A stretch of DNA of 64,000 nucleotides from Enhydrobacter aerosaccus. Its GTDB lineage: Bacteria; Pseudomonadota; Alphaproteobacteria; Reyranellales; Reyranellaceae. The notes under the pieces are model-generated. The model made no database searches, was not told the origin of the DNA, and saw only the letters and a program-made list of their open reading frames with translations. The translations under genes were made by a program, and so were the position numbers. Below, in pieces: positions 20,611 through 29,062 of the stretch. Numbering within the stretch: the stretch's first letter is position 1; each line of letters starts with the position of its first letter. The stretch covers positions 1 through 64,000 of the forward strand of contig CAIKZO010000028.1 of assembly GCA_903832005.1 (NCBI GenBank), read 5' to 3'.

Positions 20611-21120
20611 ATGAAATTCACGATCAACGACGAGGTCATCGACCTCACGCTCGACCCGCGCATGTCGCTGCTCGACCTGCTGCGGGAGCGCCTGCACCTC
20701 ACCGGCACCAAGAAGGGCTGCGATCAAGGCGCTTGTGGCGCCTGCACCGTTCTGGTCGACGGTGAGCGCATTAATTCCTGCCTGGCGCTGGCGGTGCAGT
20801 ACGAAGGCTGTGCGATCACGACCATCGAGGGCTTGGGTACCGCCGGCGACCTGCACGAGTTGCAGCGCGCCTTTATCGAGCACGACGGCTTCCAGTGCGG
20901 CTACTGCACGCCGGGGCAGATCTGCTCGGCGGTCGGCATGGCAGGCGAAATCCGGCGCGGCGTGCCGAGCGCGGTGACCGGCGACCTCGAGACGGACGCG
21001 ATCGATCTCTCCCACGACGAGCTGCGCGAACGCATGAGCGGCAATCTCTGCCGCTGCGGCGCGCACAACGGCATCGTGCAGGCGATCCAGGAAACCTTCG
21101 CGCCAAAGGCCAAGCCATGA
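20611..21120 (+). CDS. Molybdenum hydroxylase small subunit, two [2Fe-2S] clusters (PaoA/CoxS-like)
   Basis: A 169-residue iron-sulfur subunit of the xanthine oxidase family. The plant-type ferredoxin cluster is bound by C37, C42, C45 and C57; the second, helical-domain cluster by C96, C99, C147 and C149. It relays electrons from the molybdenum site to FAD. Unlike E. coli PaoA it has no Tat signal, so the enzyme should stay in the cytoplasm. The three subunit genes follow in the order small, medium, large, joined by ATGA overlaps. Relatives oxidise aldehydes or aromatic heterocycles. Confidence 0.94.
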   Translation: MKFTINDEVIDLTLDPRMSLLDLLRERLHLTGTKKGCDQGACGACTVLVDGERINSCLALAVQYEGCAITTIEGLGTAGDLHELQRAFIEHDGFQCGYCTPGQICSAVGMAGEIRRGVPSAVTGDLETDAIDLSHDELRERMSGNLCRCGAHNGIVQAIQETFAPKAKP

Positions 21121-22109
21121 ACCCCTTCGACTATGCGCGCGCGGGCGATGCCGCCGAGGCGATCCGTCTCGCGGGCGGGCGGGCGGACGCCAAATATCTG
21201 GGCGGTGGCACCAACCTCGTCGACCTGATGCGCGAGGGCATCGAGCATCCCACCCACCTGATCGACGTCAGCCGGCTGTCGCACGAGATCGCGGCCCGCG
21301 ACGACGGCAGCGTGCTATTGGGCGCCGCCGCGAAGAACACCGCGGTCGCGGCCGACCCCGTGGTGCGCGAGCGTTTCCCGATGCTGACCCGCGCCATCGT
21401 GGCCGGTGCCTCGGGCCAGATCCGCAACATGGCGACGGTCGCGGGCAACATGCTTCAGCGCACGCGCTGTCTTTATTTCTATGACGACGCCGCGCGCTGC
21501 AACAAGCGCACGCCCGGCGCCGGCTGCGATGCGATGGAAGGCTTCAACCGCTTCCACGCCATCCTCGGCGGTTCCGACGCCTGCGTGGCGACGCATCCGT
21601 CCGACATGTGCGTGGCGCTGGCCGCACTCGATGCGGTCGTCCATCTCCAGGGGCCGCAGGGCGCGCGTTCGATTCCCTTCGCCGAGCTGCATCGCCTTCC
21701 CGGCGGCCGTCCGGACGTCGAGACGGAATTGGGTACCGGCGAATTGATCGTCGCCGTCGAACTGCCGCCGCTCGCCGCGGCACGCCACTCGACCTATCGC
21801 AAGGTGCGCGACCGCTCGAGCTATGCCTTCGCACTAGTTTCCATTGCCGCGGCGCTCGAGGTCGGCGCGGACGGCAAGGTTGCGGACGTGCGCCTTGCCC
21901 TGGGCGGCGTCGGCACAAAGCCGTGGCGCGCCCTCGCCGCGGAAGCCGTGCTCAGGGGAGCTGCCGCCACCGAAGAGACTTTCCGCAAGGCCGCGGAGGT
22001 CGAACTCCAGCCCGCCGTCGGCCTCAGCGACAACGGCTTCAAGATCGAACTCGCGAAGCGGACCATCGTTCATACGCTGGCGTCGCTCTGCCCGGGAGTA
22101 CGCACATGA
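21117..22109 (+). CDS. Molybdenum hydroxylase FAD subunit with extra [4Fe-4S] site (PaoB/YagS-like)
   Basis: A 330-residue subunit from ATG 21117, which overlaps the small-subunit stop. The FAD-binding motif is YLGGGTNLVDLM, followed by SGQIRNMATVAGNMLQRTRC. Four cysteines, C118, C128, C137 and C156, lie in an insert like the one that holds the extra [4Fe-4S] cluster of E. coli PaoB and of hydroxybenzoyl-CoA reductase beta subunits. The presence of this insert separates the enzyme from CO dehydrogenase or simple xanthine dehydrogenases and supports an aldehyde oxidoreductase assignment. The open frame upstream of 21117 belongs to the antisense-like phase of the small-subunit gene. Confidence 0.92.
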   Translation: MNPFDYARAGDAAEAIRLAGGRADAKYLGGGTNLVDLMREGIEHPTHLIDVSRLSHEIAARDDGSVLLGAAAKNTAVAADPVVRERFPMLTRAIVAGASGQIRNMATVAGNMLQRTRCLYFYDDAARCNKRTPGAGCDAMEGFNRFHAILGGSDACVATHPSDMCVALAALDAVVHLQGPQGARSIPFAELHRLPGGRPDVETELGTGELIVAVELPPLAAARHSTYRKVRDRSSYAFALVSIAAALEVGADGKVADVRLALGGVGTKPWRALAAEAVLRGAAATEETFRKAAEVELQPAVGLSDNGFKIELAKRTIVHTLASLCPGVRT

Positions 22110-24388
22110 CCATCATGGATAGCCTCTTCAAGAAGGCCGTGCGTCTCATCCCCGACAAGGCGCCCGATCCGCTGATCGGCGCGGAACGCCAGGTCGGTCG
22201 TTCGCTGTCGCGGGTCGATGGACCGCTGAAAGTAACGGGCCAGGCCCGCTTCGCCGCCGAAGTGCCCTTCAAGAACCTCGTCTACGCGGCGACCAAATAC
22301 AGCGCCATCGCGCGCGGGCGCATTGCCTCGATCGAGACCGAAGAAGCAAAGCAGGCGCCCGGTGTGTTGCTGGTCATGACGCACGAGAATGCACCGAGGA
22401 TGCCCGCCCCGCCGCTGATGATGAAAGACCCGAAGGGTGCGTCGGGGAGTTCGCTGCCGGTCATGCAGGACGCCTCGATCCACTGGAACGGCGAGCCGGT
22501 GGCCGTCGTGGTGGCCGAGACGCAGGAGCAGGCGGACCATGCGGTGTCGCTGGTACGCGTGAAATACGACGCCCAGCCGGCGCGCACCGATTTCGACCGC
22601 CTGAAGTCCGAGGCCCACGAGCCGGAGAACGTGCTGGGCGAGCCCTCCAGGATCGCGATCGGCGATGCGGAAGCGGCGCTGGCCGCGGCGCCGGTGCGAA
22701 TCGACAACATCTATCGCACGCCGCGGCACAATCATGCGGCGATGGAGCTGCACGTCATCACGGTGGCCTGGCAGGAAGGCGGCATCATCGTCCACGACAC
22801 CACCCAGATGGTGCATCTCACGCGCTCGACCCTGGCCGAAGTGTTCGGCCTGCCCGAGGAGCATGTGCGCGTGCTCTCGCCCTTCGTCGGCGGCGGCTTC
22901 GGCAACAAGGGTGTCTGGAGCCATCAGGTGCTGGCTACAGCGGCATCGCAGGTCGTCGGCCGGCCGGTGCGCATGGTGCTGTCGCGCGAAGGCGTGTTCC
23001 GCGCCACCGGTGGCCGCACCCTGACCGAGCAGCGGGTCGCGTTGGGCGCCAAGGCGGACGGCACCTTGGCCGCGCTGATCCATACCGGCATCGCCGGCAT
23101 GACCGACCACAACGATTGCCCGGAGCAGTTCACCTTTCCCGCGCGCCATCTCTATGCCGCCGAGTCGATGTTGCTGCGGCAAGAGATCGTCGAGCTCGAC
23201 ATGGTGGCCAATACCTTCATGCGGGCGCCGGGCGAATCCGTCGGCACGTTCGCGCTGGAGAGCGCGATGGATGAGCTGGCCGAGGCGCTGTCGCTCGATC
23301 CGATCGAGCTGCGCGGCAGGCTCGAGCCCGCCAAGGATCCGGCCTCCGGTCTCACTTTCTCCGCACGCCATCTCCTCGAAGCCTACCGCCGCGGCGCCGA
23401 CCGCTTCGGCTGGGACAAACGCAACCGCGTGCCGCGCGCCGCCATCGACGGCGACTGGCTGATCGGCCAGGGCGTGGCGACCGCGACCTACCCCTACTTC
23501 CGCATGCCCGGCGGCTCCGCCAGCATCAAGCTCACCGCCGAGGGCGACGCGGTGGTTTCGATGGCGAGCCATGAGATGGGCATGGGCACCGCAACAGTGC
23601 AGGCACAGACCGCCGCGGAGCGGCTCGGCCTGCCGGTCGAGCGCGTCACCTTCGAATACGGCGACACCGCGCTGCCGCACGGCACCCTGGCCGGCGGGTC
23701 CTCGCAGAGCGCCTCGATCGTGGCCGCTGTCATGGCCGCCAACGACGTGCTGGTGAAGGAACTGCTGAAGCTGGCCGGCAACGATTCGCCGCTCGCCGGC
23801 CTCAAGCCGCGCGACCTCGAGGCGCGCGACGGCGGGCTGTTCCATCGCGAGCACCCGGCGCGTGGCGAGACCTACGTCTCGATCCTCAAGCGCGCCAACC
23901 GGTCGGAAGTCGTCTGCGAAGCGGCCGCGCCGCAGCCGATGGAGATGCTGAAATACTCGATGCACTCTTATGGCGCGCAATTCTGCGAAGTGCGGGTCAA
24001 CCGCATCACCGGCGAGGTGCGCGTATCGCGCTTCGTCGGTTCGTTCGATACCGGCCGTATCCTCAACCCCAAGACGGCGGCCAGCCAGTTCCGCGGCGGC
24101 ATCATCATGGGGCTTGGGCTGGCCCTGATGGAGCACACGCTGTTCGATTCCCGCAGCGGCCGCATCATGAATCCGTCACTCGCCGAGTATCACGTGCCGG
24201 TCCATCTGGATGTGCCCGCGATCGACGTGATCTGGAACGACATTCCCGACCCGCACAGCCCGCTCGGCCTGCACGGAATCGGCGAGATCGGCATCACCGG
24301 CGTCGGCGCAGCCGTGGCGAACGCCGTCTACAACGCCACCGGCCGCCGAATCCGCGATTTGCCGATCACCCTCGACAAGCTCCTTTAG
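22106..24388 (+). CDS. Molybdenum hydroxylase large subunit (PaoC/YagR-like)
   Basis: A 760-residue molybdopterin subunit from ATG 22106 (another ATG at 22115 is possible). It starts with RQVGRSLSRVDGPLKVTGQARFAAEVP, and carries the Mo-site motifs SPFVGGGFGNKG, FMRAPGESVGTFALESAMDELA and the end motif LHGIGEIGITGVG, in which E727 is the catalytic base. FMRAPGE rather than the usual FRGFG or AYRGAG matches the YagR group. Substrate would be an aldehyde or an aromatic compound. A partner chaperone for sulfurated cofactor (PaoD/XdhC) is not present in the window, so it must be supplied from elsewhere. Confidence 0.94.
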   Translation: MTIMDSLFKKAVRLIPDKAPDPLIGAERQVGRSLSRVDGPLKVTGQARFAAEVPFKNLVYAATKYSAIARGRIASIETEEAKQAPGVLLVMTHENAPRMPAPPLMMKDPKGASGSSLPVMQDASIHWNGEPVAVVVAETQEQADHAVSLVRVKYDAQPARTDFDRLKSEAHEPENVLGEPSRIAIGDAEAALAAAPVRIDNIYRTPRHNHAAMELHVITVAWQEGGIIVHDTTQMVHLTRSTLAEVFGLPEEHVRVLSPFVGGGFGNKGVWSHQVLATAASQVVGRPVRMVLSREGVFRATGGRTLTEQRVALGAKADGTLAALIHTGIAGMTDHNDCPEQFTFPARHLYAAESMLLRQEIVELDMVANTFMRAPGESVGTFALESAMDELAEALSLDPIELRGRLEPAKDPASGLTFSARHLLEAYRRGADRFGWDKRNRVPRAAIDGDWLIGQGVATATYPYFRMPGGSASIKLTAEGDAVVSMASHEMGMGTATVQAQTAAERLGLPVERVTFEYGDTALPHGTLAGGSSQSASIVAAVMAANDVLVKELLKLAGNDSPLAGLKPRDLEARDGGLFHREHPARGETYVSILKRANRSEVVCEAAAPQPMEMLKYSMHSYGAQFCEVRVNRITGEVRVSRFVGSFDTGRILNPKTAASQFRGGIIMGLGLALMEHTLFDSRSGRIMNPSLAEYHVPVHLDVPAIDVIWNDIPDPHSPLGLHGIGEIGITGVGAAVANAVYNATGRRIRDLPITLDKLL

Positions 24389-24516
24389 CTGCCGACATAA
24401 ACGAACGGGTACCGCGCCTGCGTCTTGCCGATCTGGTTTTTCGGCCCAGATAAAAGGGACGCAACTTTCGTGCGGGAGCGGCGTTTACATCGCGACCATA
24501 AAGGGGGCCCTTAGCC

Positions 24517-25353
24517 ATGCGCACGTTCGGCGGCGCACATTGGTCGATCGACGACATTCCTTACGATCAGATCGCGCCCGATAGCGTGCGCGACGAGCGT
24601 CTGCTGTTCGAGATCGTGACCTCTGCGTCCTTCATCGAAATCACTTCGGATCTCTACACCGGGAACCTGGTCGAGCTCTTCCGGCAAGATGCCGAGATCG
24701 CCGACTGGCTGGCGCATCGTTGGGAGACGGAAGAGCTGCAGCATGGCGCGGCGCTGAAGAAATACGTCCAGACCGCCTGGCCCGCGTTCGACTGGGAGGC
24801 GGCCTACGCCGCTTTCCGTGTCGACTACGGCGCGATCTGCACCGTCGAGGCGCTCCCTGCTACCAAGGCGCTGGCGATGGCGGCGCTCTGCGTGGTCGAG
24901 ACCGGCACGGCCGGCTTCTATCGCATGCTGTCTGAGCTGAGCCCCGAACCGGTGCTCACGCGTCTCGCCGCCGCGATCAGCACCGACGAGGTGGGCCACT
25001 ACAAGCACTTCCATCGCTACTTCCTGCGCTACCGCTCAATCGAGCGGCCGAGCCGCCTCGCCGTCCTGCGCACGCTGCTGGGCCGCGCCGCCGCCGTCGA
25101 GGCCGAGGACACGTTCTATGCATTCCGGGCCGTGTTCAACGCCACCCATCCCGATGTCGCGTTCGAACGCGCCGACTACGACGCCTATCGCGACCAGGTC
25201 CTCGATCTCGCGCGCCAGCACTTCCCGCACGGCATGGCCGTGAAGATGCTGCTGAAGCCGCTCGACATGAGCCCGCTGGTCGCGCGCGCGACCCTGCCCG
25301 CCGTCACCTCCGCCACGCGCCTGTTCCTGCGGCGCTACGACAAGGCGGCCTAG
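24517..25353 (+). CDS. Ferritin-like / diiron domain protein of unknown function
   Basis: A 278-residue all-helical protein without signal peptide. Candidate metal ligands are spaced as in ferritin-like diiron proteins: an acidic residue in SASFIEITSDLY, ETEELQHG (ExxH-type), a Glu in VVETGTAGFYRML, and STDEVGHYKHFHRYF (DExxH). The pattern recalls acyl-ACP desaturase and related oxidases, but the sequence is too distant to name a reaction. It is preceded by a 128-base gap after the molybdoenzyme and shares its stop codon bases CTAG with the convergent serine hydrolase gene. A membrane-surface oxidase or a ferroxidase are both possible. Confidence 0.72.
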   Translation: MRTFGGAHWSIDDIPYDQIAPDSVRDERLLFEIVTSASFIEITSDLYTGNLVELFRQDAEIADWLAHRWETEELQHGAALKKYVQTAWPAFDWEAAYAAFRVDYGAICTVEALPATKALAMAALCVVETGTAGFYRMLSELSPEPVLTRLAAAISTDEVGHYKHFHRYFLRYRSIERPSRLAVLRTLLGRAAAVEAEDTFYAFRAVFNATHPDVAFERADYDAYRDQVLDLARQHFPHGMAVKMLLKPLDMSPLVARATLPAVTSATRLFLRRYDKAA

Positions 25354-26402
25354 CGCGCGAGCGCCACGATCTCCGACACGACACCCATCACCGCGACATT
25401 CTGCTTGGTCGCTGTACCTCGCGGCGCCGTGGCGGCCGTCGCTATCGCAAGCCGCAGCGACGGCACCAGCAGCGTGAATTGCGAGCCGAAACCCCAGCCC
25501 CAGAAAGCGCGATGACCGTTCAGGGTGCCGGTGAACCAGAGGTAGCCGTAACCATCGACCGCCATCGGCGGAACGCGCCACGCAGGTAGAATGCGTGGCT
25601 GCAGGCTCTCCTTCACCCATGATTGAGGGACAACTTGCGCGTCGTGCCAACGGCCGCCTTCCGCCATCACCCACGCGATCTTCACGAGGTCGCGCGGGCT
25701 GAGCTTCAAGCCGAACCACGACATGGCGCTGCCGTCACTGCCGTGATCCCAACTGAAGCGCTCTATACCGAGCGGTGCGAACAGAACCTGCCTGGCATAA
25801 TCCTCGAGCGAAACGCCGGTGGCCTGCGCGAGAATGGGCGCGAGCAGGGAAATCGCGGTATCGCTGTAAGCCCATGTCGGCCGATCGGCACGATGAACGG
25901 CTTGGGCCTGCACGCGCGCGATCAGGTCGGGCGTCTGGCTCAAGGAAATGGCGTCGACCTCTTCCAGTCCTGAGGTCTGCGTCAGGATTTGTGCGAGCGT
26001 GATCCTGTTGACGGCCGCGCCGGGCGCCTTCGCCGCCACTTCGGGCAGCAGCTCGCCCACTGTCTGATCGACGCTGCCGATTTTGCCTTGGCCAAGCGCG
26101 ATGCCGACCAGCATCGAGACAACGCTCTTTGTTACCGAGTTAATCACGAAGAGCGACGACGTCGGATAGCCGTAAACCCGCTCGCCAACGAGAAAGCCGT
26201 TGCGCACCACGGCGACGCCGTTCAACGCGAAACTGGTCTTGTCCTGTGCGCCGTCGAACACAGCCTGCAGCGCGGCCGTGTCGATGCCCTGGCTGTCGGG
26301 CGAAGCCTCGGGCCAATCACCCCCGGCCGCATAGGCCTGCGGACCTGCCGCCAGCGCCAACGTGGAGAGACCGGTCGAAAGAAACCGACGCCGGGGATTC
26401 AT
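25350..26402 (-). CDS. Exported serine hydrolase, beta-lactamase / class C PBP fold
   Basis: A 350-residue protein with a signal peptide carrying an RRR run (MNPRRRFLSTGLSTLALAAGPQAYA, Tat-like). The active-site motif SxxK is S89-V-T-K92, the second motif is YSD (Y179), where many class C enzymes have YxN, and a late HRAFWGWGFGSQF segment stands where the KTG triad is normally found, in the altered form seen in many 6-aminohexanoate-dimer-hydrolase-like and esterase members. It should hydrolyse an ester or amide in the periplasm; beta-lactam resistance cannot be inferred. It converges on the ferritin-like gene with a four-base overlap and is divergent from the luciferase-like gene. Confidence 0.85.
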   Translation of the reverse strand: MNPRRRFLSTGLSTLALAAGPQAYAAGGDWPEASPDSQGIDTAALQAVFDGAQDKTSFALNGVAVVRNGFLVGERVYGYPTSSLFVINSVTKSVVSMLVGIALGQGKIGSVDQTVGELLPEVAAKAPGAAVNRITLAQILTQTSGLEEVDAISLSQTPDLIARVQAQAVHRADRPTWAYSDTAISLLAPILAQATGVSLEDYARQVLFAPLGIERFSWDHGSDGSAMSWFGLKLSPRDLVKIAWVMAEGGRWHDAQVVPQSWVKESLQPRILPAWRVPPMAVDGYGYLWFTGTLNGHRAFWGWGFGSQFTLLVPSLRLAIATAATAPRGTATKQNVAVMGVVSEIVALAR

Positions 26403-26484
26403 GATCCGGCCATCCTACCACACGCGGGCCTTGCCGACCCGGTGCGCCGGTCTGACAATCCCTCCAACAAAGCGGAGGAAGACC

Positions 26485-27633
26485 ATGAAGGTCGGCGTTG
26501 CGATGAACATGCTCTACGAGCACGACAAGCCCGACGTGGCCGTGGTGCAGGAGCATTTCCAGCTGGGCGACCTGGTCGAGCCGCTGGGCTTCGATTCGCT
26601 TTGGGCGCTGGAGCATCATTTCACCGGCTACGCCATGTCACCCGCGCCGACGCAGCTGCTGGCCTATTTCGCCGGCCGCACCAAGCGCATCCAGCTCGGC
26701 ACCGCAGTGCTCGTGCTGCCGTGGCACGATCCGGTCCGTGTGGCCGAGCAGATCGCGCTGCTCGACATCATGTGCGGCGGACGCTGCCTGTTCGGCTTCG
26801 GTCGCGGCGCCGCCTCGACCGAGTACGAAGGCTTCCGCATTCCCATGGGCGAGGCCCGGCCGCGCTTCGCCGAGGCTGCCGAGATCGTGGTCAAGGCGCT
26901 GGCCAACGAGTCGTTCGAGCACGACGGGCAATTCTTCAAGATCCCGCGCATGTCGATCCGGCCGCGGCCGATGTCGAATCCCGAGCGGCGCTTCTATGCC
27001 AGTTCGGTCAGCCCCGAATCGGCCGAGGTGATCGCCAAGCTCGGTTTCGGCATGCTGATGATCATGCAGAACGAATGGGAGAAGTGCCGCAAGGACATCG
27101 ATACTTTCCAGGCGATGAGCACGGCCGCGGGCTTCACGCCCAAGGCGCCGATCATCCTGACCAACGTCTCCTGCGCGGAGACGCGCGAGGAGGCTCAGGA
27201 GCGCGCGCAGAAATATCTCGGCCGCAAGTGGCAGTCGATCGACGACCACTATCACTTCTCCGACGGCCATCTCGCCAACGTCAAAGGCTACGAGGCCTAC
27301 GGCAAGACCGCCAAGACCTACGCCAAGCTGAAGGATCCGGCCAACCTCAAGAAGGCGACCGACTTCTACGTCTCGATCCAGATCGTGGGCACGCCGGATG
27401 ATTGCCTGCAGCAGCTGGGGGCACTGCAAAAAGTCACGGGCCACGAGCACTTGGTGGCCGAATTCTCTTTCGGTAATCTGCCGCACCACGAGGCGGAGAA
27501 GAATGTGCGCTTGTTTGCAGACAGAGTATTGCCGACCCTTCAGCGCGACCCGGCCTTTGCCGCCCCGAAGCGGACGGCGGCAGCGCCCGCGACACGACAC
27601 GCCGCGTCCGACGGCATTTTTGCCCCAGCTTGA
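26485..27633 (+). CDS. LLM-class (bacterial luciferase-like) flavin-dependent oxidoreductase
   Basis: The 382-residue protein starts at ATG 26485 (MKVGVAMNMLYEHDKPDV), with a ribosome site GCGGAGG just upstream. Typical LLM segments are FDSLWALEHHFTGYAMSP, RTKRIQLGTAVLVLPWHDPVRVAEQIA, GGRCLFGFGRGAASTEYEGFRI and GTPDDCLQQLGAL. These enzymes use reduced FMN(H2) from a separate reductase to mono-oxygenate diverse organic substrates in a TIM barrel. No reductase gene adjoins. A small secreted protein gene follows after 20 bases on the same strand. The substrate is unknown. Confidence 0.9.
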   Translation: MKVGVAMNMLYEHDKPDVAVVQEHFQLGDLVEPLGFDSLWALEHHFTGYAMSPAPTQLLAYFAGRTKRIQLGTAVLVLPWHDPVRVAEQIALLDIMCGGRCLFGFGRGAASTEYEGFRIPMGEARPRFAEAAEIVVKALANESFEHDGQFFKIPRMSIRPRPMSNPERRFYASSVSPESAEVIAKLGFGMLMIMQNEWEKCRKDIDTFQAMSTAAGFTPKAPIILTNVSCAETREEAQERAQKYLGRKWQSIDDHYHFSDGHLANVKGYEAYGKTAKTYAKLKDPANLKKATDFYVSIQIVGTPDDCLQQLGALQKVTGHEHLVAEFSFGNLPHHEAEKNVRLFADRVLPTLQRDPAFAAPKRTAAAPATRHAASDGIFAPA

Positions 27634-27653
27634 ATCATAGAGCGTCCTGAACG

Positions 27654-27944
27654 ATGAAGCGTCTCGCCCTTCTTTCGATCCTGCCACTCCTCTGGGCCTC
27701 GGCCGCGTCGGCGCAACGCTATGCCGACGACGAGATCCGCCAGATGATCATCCGCGATTCGCTCGCCGGCTTCGGCTCGCGCGACTGTCCCTGCCCCTAC
27801 AGCTACGGCTGGAACGGGCAGCAGTGCGCCGACAAGGCTCTCTACAACCAGCGCACCGGACGGCGTGACATCTTCTGCTATCCCAACGACGTGTCGTGGC
27901 AGGACGTCGTGGAATACCGGCGGATTCACGACTACCGGCGTTAG
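27654..27944 (+). CDS. Small secreted Cys-rich protein with CPCP motif
   Basis: A 96-residue protein with a clear signal peptide ending ASA-QR. The mature part of about 75 residues contains IRDSLAGFGSRDCPCPYSYG, then QQCADKALYNQRTGRRDIFCYPNDVS. This CPCPY...C...CYP(N/S)DV pattern recurs in small uncharacterised proteobacterial exported proteins. Four cysteines could form two disulfides in the periplasm. Its stop TAG overlaps the stop TAA of the convergent permease gene (TTAG). No function is known. Confidence 0.85.
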   Translation: MKRLALLSILPLLWASAASAQRYADDEIRQMIIRDSLAGFGSRDCPCPYSYGWNGQQCADKALYNQRTGRRDIFCYPNDVSWQDVVEYRRIHDYRR

Positions 27945-28768
27945 AGCAGAAGACTGAGACCGGAGACGATCAGCAGGACGTTGACGGCGCGGGCGAACTG
28001 CTTGTCATTCATCCAGCCGAACAGCGTCATGCCGAGCGACGTGCCCAGGATCATCGCCGGCAGGTAAAGCAGTCCGCTCCAGTCGAAGCCGTGCGGCCGC
28101 ACGCCGGCATAGTCGCGCGCGGCCATCAGGGCGATGGCGATGAGCTGCAGGATCAGGATGAACGGCTGATAGAGGCCGCGCTGGCGCTCCTTGGTCCAGC
28201 CCTTGAGCCCGCACCAGATGGTGACCGGCCCACCGGGAAAGGCCGCAAGCCCGCCGGTGATGCCGCCCAGAAAACCCGCGAACATGTCGCGCGCACAGCT
28301 CTGGCGCGCGACCACGAGCGGCCGGCGCAAGATCATGAAGGCCGCATAGGCCACCAGCAGGCCGCCGATCGCGTGGAGATAGAGTTTGGAATCGGTGTGC
28401 GTCAGCGCGTAGAGGCCGAGCGGCAGGCCGACGGCGCCGCCGATCAGGAAGGTCGAGAGCGTGTACCAGTCGATCTTGTGGCGCAGCGACCAGACCATGA
28501 CCGCCTGGCCACCGACCGAACACACCATCATGACCTCGACCGCGTTCACCGGATCGTCGATCAGATGAAACAGCAGCGCGCCGCAGATCGCCGAGAAGGC
28601 GAAGCCCGCGATGCTGGAGACGAGAGCCGCCGCGAACACCGCCAACATCGTCCAGAACGTATCCGGCGTCGGGCCGACCTTGGCGATCAACACGACATAG
28701 GCCGCGAGCAGGATCATGCCGGCGCGATAGGCGGCGAAGGAGAGACCGGTCTCGGGGGTGGCGTTCAT
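27941..28768 (-). CDS. TauE/SafE family (sulfite exporter-like) membrane permease
   Basis: A 275-residue protein from ATG 28768 (MNATPETGLSFAAYRAG) with about eight predicted membrane helices. Family pattern: two half-repeats, each with a glycine-rich segment (SSIAGFAFSAICG and GFLGGITGGLAAFPGGP), and a conserved LKGWTKERQRGLYQPF loop. TauE/SafE proteins are thought to export organosulfonates, sulfite or other small anions, but few have been tested. The start overlaps by ATGA the end of a 51-codon frame upstream, and the 3' end overlaps the small secreted protein gene. Confidence 0.86.
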   Translation of the reverse strand: MNATPETGLSFAAYRAGMILLAAYVVLIAKVGPTPDTFWTMLAVFAAALVSSIAGFAFSAICGALLFHLIDDPVNAVEVMMVCSVGGQAVMVWSLRHKIDWYTLSTFLIGGAVGLPLGLYALTHTDSKLYLHAIGGLLVAYAAFMILRRPLVVARQSCARDMFAGFLGGITGGLAAFPGGPVTIWCGLKGWTKERQRGLYQPFILILQLIAIALMAARDYAGVRPHGFDWSGLLYLPAMILGTSLGMTLFGWMNDKQFARAVNVLLIVSGLSLLL

Positions 28769-28920
28769 CGGCCGCTCCCCTGCGCCCGCCGTTCGGTGCC
28801 GAGCGGGCCGATGCCGAGCATGGCAACGAAGCTGTCGCACAGTGCCAGGAGCTGCAGGCGCATCGCCTGGGCACGCGCTTGACGCGCTGCCGCCATCGTC
28901 CGGGAGAGGTCGTCCATCAT
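28765..28920 (-). CDS. Hypothetical 51-residue protein coupled to the TauE/SafE gene
   Basis: A short frame from ATG 28920 (MMDDLSRTMAAARQARAQ) to a TGA whose bases overlap the permease ATG (ATGA), the usual coupling in this genome. The sequence is predicted to be one amphipathic helix with a central Cys and Met-rich part (LCDSFVAMLG) and a basic tail. No family is recognised. Support is the ATGA junction and the lack of any other gene in the gap; it may also be only a leader for the permease. Confidence 0.4.
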   Translation of the reverse strand: MMDDLSRTMAAARQARAQAMRLQLLALCDSFVAMLGIGPLGTERRAQGSGR

Positions 28921-29062
28921 CGTGGGCCTCGGGAGAAAAACTGGGGGCCCTCTCCGCCCGTTCGCGGCCCCATGTACTTGCCGGAACGAACGGAGAGGGC
29001 GGGGAACCGCACGCGGCGACTGGGGATGGAGGCGGTCGCGGCGTGCGGCAGAGAGAGCGGCG
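28921..29062. other. Intergenic gap
   Basis: A GC-rich stretch between the 51-codon frame and the GFA gene. It contains related CTCTCCGCCCGTTCG and CGAACGGAGAG segments that can form an inverted repeat across 28949-29005, perhaps a terminator for the leftward GFA gene. Nothing else was recognised. Confidence 0.3.

Noticed and set aside
22070..24136. A leftward open frame of 688 codons
   Set aside because: It is antisense to the molybdenum hydroxylase large subunit, which has all family motifs.
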